This document shows, in pieces, positions 58,554 through 64,000 of a stretch of DNA of 64,000 bases. Below the pieces are notes generated by a model. The model saw nothing but the letters and a program-made list of their open reading frames with translations. It made no database searches and was not told the origin of the DNA. Source of the DNA: Prochloraceae cyanobacterium PL24a_bin.78 (lineage in GTDB: Bacteria; Cyanobacteriota; Cyanobacteriia; Cyanobacteriales; JANQIW01); assembly GCA_028281945.1 (NCBI GenBank), contig JANQIW010000005.1:1-64000 (forward strand). Reading direction: 5' to 3'. The first letter of the stretch is position 1. Every line of letters begins with the position of its first letter. The translations under genes were made by a program, and so were the position numbers.

Positions 58554-59477
58554 TTAATTATTTTGAGTTATTCCTAACTTTAACTCTTCTATTTGTTGAG
58601 CAGTTTTATCTCTTTCTCGCTTCAAGGGTTTAAGAGTAGTTTCAGGTAAAATCTCAGCTTTTTCTAAAGCTAAATCGAAATAAAATAAAGCTTCTTCTAG
58701 CAAAGATAGATTATTATTTTCCCGCCCTTGGATGCGAATAATTTGACCTTTAAGATAATGTAATTCTGGATTATTCGGTGTAATTTTTAAGGCTTTATCG
58801 GTAAATTCTAAAGCTTTATTATATCGATCTAAATCCCGATAGGCAAGAGCAATTCCTCGGTAAACTAAATAATTAGGAGCGGCATATTTCTGGAAATTAT
58901 CAATAGTTTTTTCAGGATTAAAAAAAGGAAGATTAACTGCTAAAAATAAATCCATATAGCCTCTAATTAAATTTAATTCCGGATCCGATGAATCAATTTT
59001 TTTTGCTCGATCGAAATATTTAAAAACTTTTTGCAGCTTATTTAAAGCAGGAATGGCTCCAGATTTTTCAAAAATATAAGCCCCTTCTAAAAAATTACCC
59101 ACTGCTAGATAAAGATTGCCTCTAAGAGGATCATTTGCTTTCAATTTTTTGGCAACAGAGATAGTTTTAAGAGCATAAATATTGAGATTTTCCCAATCAT
59201 TTTCAGTGTAAGCTAAAGAAGCTCGCAATGCGTGAGCTAAAGGTTCAGATGCTTCAGCTTCATTATCTTGAATATTCATAAGATATTCTTTTGCTTTAAG
59301 ATAATTTCCTTCCTCAAACATTTGCTCAAAAGCAATTTCTGTATTTTCTCCTGTCAGTCGAGGCTTGGTATTACGAAAAGGATCTCTTGCTAAAGTCGGA
59401 TTTCCATTAAGTAACAGAAAAAATACTTGTAAAGACAGAATACTAGGCAAAATCCTGTATAGTAATTTATTAAACAT
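58554..59477 (-). CDS. Exported TPR-repeat protein
   Basis: A 307-residue protein with a signal peptide (RILPSILSLQVFFLLLNGNP, cut near TLA) and about five TPR helical pairs, for example NPELHYLKGQIIRI and YLVYRGIALAYRDLDRYNKA. The sequence resembles the Sll0314/Alr1548 TPR family of cyanobacteria. TPR proteins serve as scaffolds. Its periplasmic site is inferred from the signal. It converges with the Rpn mini-gene. Confidence 0.75.
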   Translation of the reverse strand: MFNKLLYRILPSILSLQVFFLLLNGNPTLARDPFRNTKPRLTGENTEIAFEQMFEEGNYLKAKEYLMNIQDNEAEASEPLAHALRASLAYTENDWENLNIYALKTISVAKKLKANDPLRGNLYLAVGNFLEGAYIFEKSGAIPALNKLQKVFKYFDRAKKIDSSDPELNLIRGYMDLFLAVNLPFFNPEKTIDNFQKYAAPNYLVYRGIALAYRDLDRYNKALEFTDKALKITPNNPELHYLKGQIIRIQGRENNNLSLLEEALFYFDLALEKAEILPETTLKPLKRERDKTAQQIEELKLGITQNN

Positions 59478-59712
59478 CTGAAATTAATTAACTTTAATTA
59501 TATTTATTAAGAACTTATTAATAGGGTTAAATTTGATATAATACTTAATGTTATTATAGAGTAACTTATAAAATTTTTTGATATCAACTAAGCTTTGACA
59601 TCATAATTTAAAAAAAAGTAATTAACAAATTCTGATAAATCAGATTGTTAGCTATTTTTTGGGAAAAATAAACTTAATGACGAACTAATTTTCAATTCAA
59701 AATGGATTTTTA

Positions 59713-60372
59713 ATGCTATATCTCAAAAACTTAGAATATCACCCTCCAGCAACTCCTAACCCTATTTTACACAACATTAATTTAGAGTTAGCACCTCAAG
59801 AATTAGGACTAATTATTGGGCCTTCTGGTTCCGGAAAAAGCTCTCTTTTAGAAATTTTAGCAGGATTAGCAGAACCTACCGGCGGTCAAATTTTTTGGAA
59901 AGATCGAGAATTGGATTCTGTAGATTTGCAATATTTAGGAGGAATTGTTTTTCAGTTTCCTGAACGTCATTTTTGTGGTCATACTATTTTGGAAGAATTG
60001 CGATTGGGACATCCTGAGTTAAAATCAAGTCAAGTAAAAGAGGCTCTTTGCGAGGTAGGATTAGAGCACGTTTCTTTTGATGATTCTCCTCATAATCTTA
60101 GTGGTGGCCAACAGCGTCGTCTTGCTCTTGCAGTGCAGTTAATTCGCAAACCTAATGTTTTGATGTTAGATGAACCTACTGCGGGTTTGGATTGGTTAAT
60201 GCGTCGTCAATTGGCTAATTTATTGGCAAAGTTGAAAAGTCATTGGATGCTTTTAGTGGTTACTCATGATCCGGGTGAACTTTTGAATATCGCCGATCGT
60301 CATTGGAAAATCGAGGAAGGAAATTTAACTACGGTAGATACTACAAATATGAGAACAGGATTGGTTATATGA
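59713..60372 (+). CDS. ABC transporter ATP-binding protein
   Basis: A 219-residue ABC ATPase. Walker A is GPSGSGKSSLLE near residue 37, Q-loop IVFQFPERHF, signature LSGGQQRRLAL, Walker B VLMLDEPTAGLDW and H-loop VVTHDPGE. The QFPERHF Q-loop region is like energy-coupling factor ATPases (EcfA/CbiO). No permease is adjacent, so the partner is elsewhere. It overlaps rsmG by 4 bp (ATGA), so the two are translationally coupled. Confidence 0.88.
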   Translation: MLYLKNLEYHPPATPNPILHNINLELAPQELGLIIGPSGSGKSSLLEILAGLAEPTGGQIFWKDRELDSVDLQYLGGIVFQFPERHFCGHTILEELRLGHPELKSSQVKEALCEVGLEHVSFDDSPHNLSGGQQRRLALAVQLIRKPNVLMLDEPTAGLDWLMRRQLANLLAKLKSHWMLLVVTHDPGELLNIADRHWKIEEGNLTTVDTTNMRTGLVI

Positions 60373-61109
60373 TAGAGACAATAACTTTGCCTAATTTAGA
60401 TGAAGTTTGGCAAGAAACTATGAATTGGAAACCAAATGATAGACAAAAAGAACTATTTAATGGTTTATATAGAGAAATTTTAATCGGTAATCAAGAGACT
60501 AATTTAACTAGAATCACAGAAAAACAAGATTTTTGGGAAAAACATTTATGGGATTCTTTGATAGTTTTTAAGAATATTGAAACTATAGCTGGGAAAAACC
60601 CTAAAATTAAAGCCATAGATATAGGCACAGGAGCAGGATTTCCGGGAATTCCTGTGGCAATTGCTCATCCTTCATGGAAAGTAAAATTGTTAGATGCTAC
60701 TCGAAAAAAAATCTATTTTCTCCAATCATTAATCGAAAAATTAGGATTAAAAAATCTCAAAACTTTAATAGGAAGAGTTGAAGAAATTGGTAGGGAAAAA
60801 ATACACCGAGAGGCTTATAATATAGCTTTAATAAGAGCAGTTGGAAAGCCTTCTGTATGCGCTGAATATGCTTTGCCTTTATTAGAAATTGGTGGATTTG
60901 CAATACTTTATCGAGGAAATTGGAGTGTTGAAGAAACGGATTCTCTCAATGTGGTAGTTTCTCAATTAGGAGGAAAAATTGCTTTGGTTGAAGCTTTTGA
61001 AACACCTTTAACTAATAGTATTCGTCACTGTATTTATCTTGAAAAAATTTCCTCTACACCTAGTAAGTTTCCTCGTGGAGTTGGCATTCCTTCTCACCAG
61101 CCTTTATAA
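60369..61109 (+). CDS. rsmG: 16S rRNA m7G527 methyltransferase
   Basis: A 246-residue RsmG (GidB) that methylates G527 of 16S rRNA. SAM motif AIDIGTGAGFPGIPVAI is near residue 77. Other marks are NLTRIT, DSLI and the ALIRAVGKPS segment. The ATG at 60369 is chosen because it overlaps the ABC stop (ATGA) and starts the conserved region; an upstream in-frame ATG at 60303 would add 22 residues with no family match. Confidence 0.95.
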   Translation: MIETITLPNLDEVWQETMNWKPNDRQKELFNGLYREILIGNQETNLTRITEKQDFWEKHLWDSLIVFKNIETIAGKNPKIKAIDIGTGAGFPGIPVAIAHPSWKVKLLDATRKKIYFLQSLIEKLGLKNLKTLIGRVEEIGREKIHREAYNIALIRAVGKPSVCAEYALPLLEIGGFAILYRGNWSVEETDSLNVVVSQLGGKIALVEAFETPLTNSIRHCIYLEKISSTPSKFPRGVGIPSHQPL

Positions 61110-61470
61110 ATTGGGAGAGTGGGAATTGGGGAATGGGAGGATTGGGTAGAATGGGAGGAATGGGTGATGGGGGAATGGGTGATGGTTTTTCGGTGAATGG
61201 CTTCTTTGAGAATGGGGGAATGGGAAGAATGGGAGGAATGGGAAGACTTGGGAGAAAAAGAGTGTATCTTAATTACTTATTACCTATTACCTATTACTTA
61301 AATCTTGGATGGGGTGATTGGGAGATTGGGAATTGGGGAATGGGAGGGAATGGGAAGAATGGGTAGAATGGGAAGACTTGGGAGAAAAAGAGTGTATCTT
61401 AATTACTTATTACTTATTACCTATTACTTATTACTTAAATCTTGGATTGGGGTAGATTGGGGAGAATCGG
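61110..61470. repeat. G-rich gggaatgggag repeats with a 70-bp duplication
   Basis: About 330 bp of imperfect gggaatgggaggaat units. Two near-identical blocks (61241-61310 and 61371-61447), each gacttgggagaaaaag plus a ttacttattacctattac run, ending in aatcttggat, lie 130 bp apart. The block is a member of the same dispersed family as 30128 and 18195. Confidence 0.75.
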
Positions 61471-61581
61471 TAGAATAAATTTGGGTTAATTATCCAACAT
61501 TTAGGATTATCAAACTCTATTAATCTTAAAAATCTCTTGATAATAAATATATAGCATTTAAACTCTATAACAAAAGAAATA

Positions 61582-62751
61582 ATGATGTCAAATTTAAAAG
61601 AAATAATTATAGATACCATTGCACAAACTCCTGAAAAGCAAATTACTTTTGCTCAATATATGAATTTGGCACTATACCATCCTCAAGAAGGATATTATTC
61701 ATCCAAAAAGAAAGCAATTGGTAGTCAAGGAGATTTTTTCACTTCATCCTCTTTAGGCAAAGATTTTGGTGAATTACTTGCGGAACAATTTGTGGAAATG
61801 TGGGAATTTTTAGAATGCCCCAATCCTTTCATACTAGTAGAAATGGGTGCAGGTGAAGGAATATTAGCAGGAGATATCTTGAATTATTTAGAACAAAATT
61901 ATCCTAATTTTTTAAAAAATCTCGAATATATAATAATTGAACGTGGATTTGGAATGATAGAAAAACAGAAAGCATTATTTCAACAATGGCAAGAAAAAAA
62001 ATTCCCTATTAGTTGGAAATCTTGGGAAGAAATCCCAGATGATTCTGTTGTTGGTTGTTGTTTTAGTAATGAGTTAATCGATGCTTTTTCTGTGCACAAA
62101 TTAACAGTAAAACTTGGAGAATTACAAGAAATTTATGTTAGTTATTCTGAAAATCAATTAATAGAAAAAACCGCTCAACTTTCTACTTCTAGAATTAGAG
62201 AATATTTTCAGTTAGTAGGAATTGAAATTCCCTCAGAAGCCTATATAGAAGGTTATCAAACAGAAGTAAATTTAGCAGCATTAGATTGGTTAAAAACAGT
62301 AGCAGCCAAATTAAAAAAAGGGTATTTATTAACCATAGATTATGGTTATCCAGCCTCTAAATATTATCATCCCCAACGTTTTAATGGCACTTTGCAATGT
62401 TATTATCAACACCGTTATCATTCCAATCCTTATGTTAATATTGGCCAACAAGATATTACTTGTCATGTGGATTTTACAGCCTTAGAATTATTTGGTGAGT
62501 CATTAGGTTTAGCTAAAGTAGGCTTTACAAAACAAGGTATATTTTTAATGGCATTAGGATTAGGAGAGCGTTTGATTTCCCTGTCTAGTGGTAAATTTAA
62601 TTTATCAGAAGTATTATACCGCCGTGATGCTTTACATCAATTAATTAATCCGGCAGGTTTAGGAGGATTTGGGGTTTTATTACAAAGTAAAAATTTAGAA
62701 AATAATAATTTTCAATTGAAAGGTTTAATGGAATATTCTAACCAAAGATAA
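61582..62751 (+). CDS. MidA/NDUFAF7-type SAM-dependent methyltransferase
   Basis: A 389-residue class I methyltransferase of the MidA/PF02636 family. It has ITFAQYMNLALYHPQEGYY at the N-terminus, the family's QGDFFTSSSLGKDFGELLAEQ, the SAM motif VEMGAGEGILAGDIL near residue 88 and SNELIDAFSVH. The mitochondrial homologue methylates an arginine of complex I subunit NDUFS2; here a partner is unknown. The ATG at 61582 is used; a second ATG follows directly. It is preceded by the G-rich repeats and an AT-rich stretch. Confidence 0.85.
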   Translation: MMSNLKEIIIDTIAQTPEKQITFAQYMNLALYHPQEGYYSSKKKAIGSQGDFFTSSSLGKDFGELLAEQFVEMWEFLECPNPFILVEMGAGEGILAGDILNYLEQNYPNFLKNLEYIIIERGFGMIEKQKALFQQWQEKKFPISWKSWEEIPDDSVVGCCFSNELIDAFSVHKLTVKLGELQEIYVSYSENQLIEKTAQLSTSRIREYFQLVGIEIPSEAYIEGYQTEVNLAALDWLKTVAAKLKKGYLLTIDYGYPASKYYHPQRFNGTLQCYYQHRYHSNPYVNIGQQDITCHVDFTALELFGESLGLAKVGFTKQGIFLMALGLGERLISLSSGKFNLSEVLYRRDALHQLINPAGLGGFGVLLQSKNLENNNFQLKGLMEYSNQR

Positions 62752-62978
62752 TTGACAAGAAACCAAAAACCATAGACAATAGATCGTAGATCATAAAGTT
62801 ATTATTTACTCTCTTGAGTTTTCAAATTGTAAAAATATCATAACTTTTCTATATTTGTCAACTTATTAGTATTACGACCTAAAACTATTTTATTTATAAA
62901 CAAAATGTAACTTCTAAGATATTTAAAAAGCATTTTTGATTCTATCAATAATTATGAGATAATCATGAGATACCTCCA

Positions 62979-64000
62979 ATGCCCATTAAACATATACTCA
63001 GGATTGAATTTAAATCAGTTAAAAAAAATTTTTTACTTGATAAAAATACCTATACTATAGGTAGAAACGCAAGTAATACTATCATTTTACATGATCGAGT
63101 TGTATCTCGTCATCATGCAACTTTATTACGAATACAATATAAAAATAATCATCAACAAGAAGATGTTTTTTGGATAGTTGATGGAGATTTACAGGGAAAT
63201 AGAAGCACAAATGGTTTATTTATCAATGGCAAAAGATGTTTATCTCATGAATTAAAACCGGGAGATATGGTTTATTTTGGTGGCATAGAAGCTACCGGAA
63301 AATACGATATTGTTAATGATTCTTCTGTAGATAAAAATCAGGATGATTTTCAATCTTTAATCAAGGAAAATAAGCAAGATTTTAGTCAAAATAACCAAGA
63401 TATATATGACTATAATCTAAAATATAATTTAGAAAAAGATAAAAATACTTTAGTAAATTCTCAAGAAACTCAAACTACTTTAGTAAATTCTCAAGAAACT
63501 CAAACTACTTTAGTCGTTAATGAGGAATTAGACAAATTAACAGAAGAATTTTTATTTAGGCTGACTTATTCTCCAAGATTTTTACCTCATCCTATTATTG
63601 AAATAAGTTTAGAGGGGAAAATAATTTATCTTAATAAGATAGCTCAAACTAAATTCAGTGATTTACTCACTAAAGGGATGGAACATCCTTTATTATATTT
63701 ATTGATAGAACAATTTAAAAAAACTAAAAACAAAATAGTAGTAAGAGAAGTTCAACAAAATCGAGAAAAATTTACCGAATATGCTCATTATTTATCAGAA
63801 AGTAAATCGATAAAAGTTTATGTATTTGACTTTTCTAAACGCCAAAAAATCGAAACCAGTTTGAAAGAAAGTGAAGAAAAATATAGAGCTGTTGTCAAAC
63901 AAATATCAGAAGGACTTTTTATTGTCGATGTTAAGACTAAAGAAATCCTAGAAGCTAATGATGCTTATCTGAAATTATTAGGACATACATCAGAAGAAAT
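62979..64000 (+). CDS. FHA-PAS signalling protein, 3' end missing
   Basis: The frame opens at ATG 62979 and runs off the window (340 codons visible). Residues ~15-105 are an FHA domain with the phosphothreonine-binding set IGRNASN, VVSRHHATLL and STNGLFING. An Asn/Gln/Glu-rich linker follows, with two copies of a 10-residue repeat (TLVNSQETQT). A PAS-like segment (LPHPIIEISLEGKIIYLN) is at ~195, and a second PAS begins at SEEKYRAVVKQISEGLFIVD near 305. The missing part is probably an output domain such as a GGDEF or kinase. Its substrate is unknown. Confidence 0.85.
   Translation, partial: MPIKHILRIEFKSVKKNFLLDKNTYTIGRNASNTIILHDRVVSRHHATLLRIQYKNNHQQEDVFWIVDGDLQGNRSTNGLFINGKRCLSHELKPGDMVYFGGIEATGKYDIVNDSSVDKNQDDFQSLIKENKQDFSQNNQDIYDYNLKYNLEKDKNTLVNSQETQTTLVNSQETQTTLVVNEELDKLTEEFLFRLTYSPRFLPHPIIEISLEGKIIYLNKIAQTKFSDLLTKGMEHPLLYLLIEQFKKTKNKIVVREVQQNREKFTEYAHYLSESKSIKVYVFDFSKRQKIETSLKESEEKYRAVVKQISEGLFIVDVKTKEILEANDAYLKLLGHTSEE

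Noticed and set aside
60303-60371. Earlier ATG for rsmG
   Set aside because: The added residues lie within the ABC ATPase gene in another frame and match no RsmG; the ATGA overlap at 60369 is the usual coupling.
61133-61366. 77-residue Gly/Met-rich open frame
   Set aside because: It is the translation of the gggaatgggag repeats, with no sign of coding selection.

Overview
The window is chromosomal DNA of an AT-rich cyanobacterium. The evidence is nblA, cphB-cphA, an ndhS-type gene, valS carrying the cyanobacterial CAAD membrane domain, hemF and hemL, a PEP-CTERM protein, and several families known mainly from cyanobacteria (DUF1824, DUF1825, HAS-barrel). The base composition and gene set would fit a small unicellular lineage such as Geminocystis or Cyanobacterium; this is a guess from style, not a match.

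Layout. 1-3.4 kb: the end of an RTX calcium-binding protein, then a response regulator and a sensor kinase with a CxxCH sensor domain. 3.5-8.3 kb: a conflict island. A small protein with a fungal-HeLo-like N-terminus is followed by an nSTAND-WD40 protein; the two share a Gly/Asn/Gln-rich motif at facing ends, as in amyloid-signalling NLR/effector pairs. A MITE-like element and a frameshifted GmrSD (DUF1524) relic follow. 8.6-13.5 kb: valS, a coiled-coil protein, a HAS-barrel protein and a 56-residue NdhS-like protein missed by length-filtered gene calling. 13.6-18.1 kb: an FMO/SDR/SDR operon divergent from a membrane-anchored esterase. 18.4-26.8 kb: housekeeping (nblA, marC, yajQ, hemF, mrp, rodA, hemL, hisIE). 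26.8-35.7 kb: a possible eroded CRISPR array, a hydrolase, a PEP-CTERM protein, an SDR, eda, a pentapeptide protein, a ferredoxin/DUF1824/YjbQ cluster, and an IS5-family insertion with 20-bp inverted repeats.

35.8-38.7 kb: the most striking region. A strong promoter precedes a 66-residue protein, six tandem structured RNAs with a shared two-part stem, and a Ro60-like (TROVE plus vWA) gene. Four of the RNAs carry tRNA-like modules, one of them circularly permuted; I read the set as a Y RNA array. 38.7-42 kb: a fusion of four calmodulin-type EF-hands to an Erv/ALR thiol-oxidase domain, followed by a SnoaL-like protein resembling plant pathogen-related protein.

42.2-57.2 kb: pyrF, tyrS, a class A PBP, DUF1825, SRPBCC, the PgpH-type 7TM-HD phosphodiesterase, a degenerate ADP-ribosylglycohydrolase, trmD and cphB-cphA. 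57.2-64 kb: an Rpn-family nuclease with an intragenic start and a duplicated C-terminal mini-gene, a TPR protein, an ABC ATPase overlapping rsmG, G-rich repeats, a MidA-type methyltransferase and the start of an FHA-PAS signalling protein cut by the window edge.
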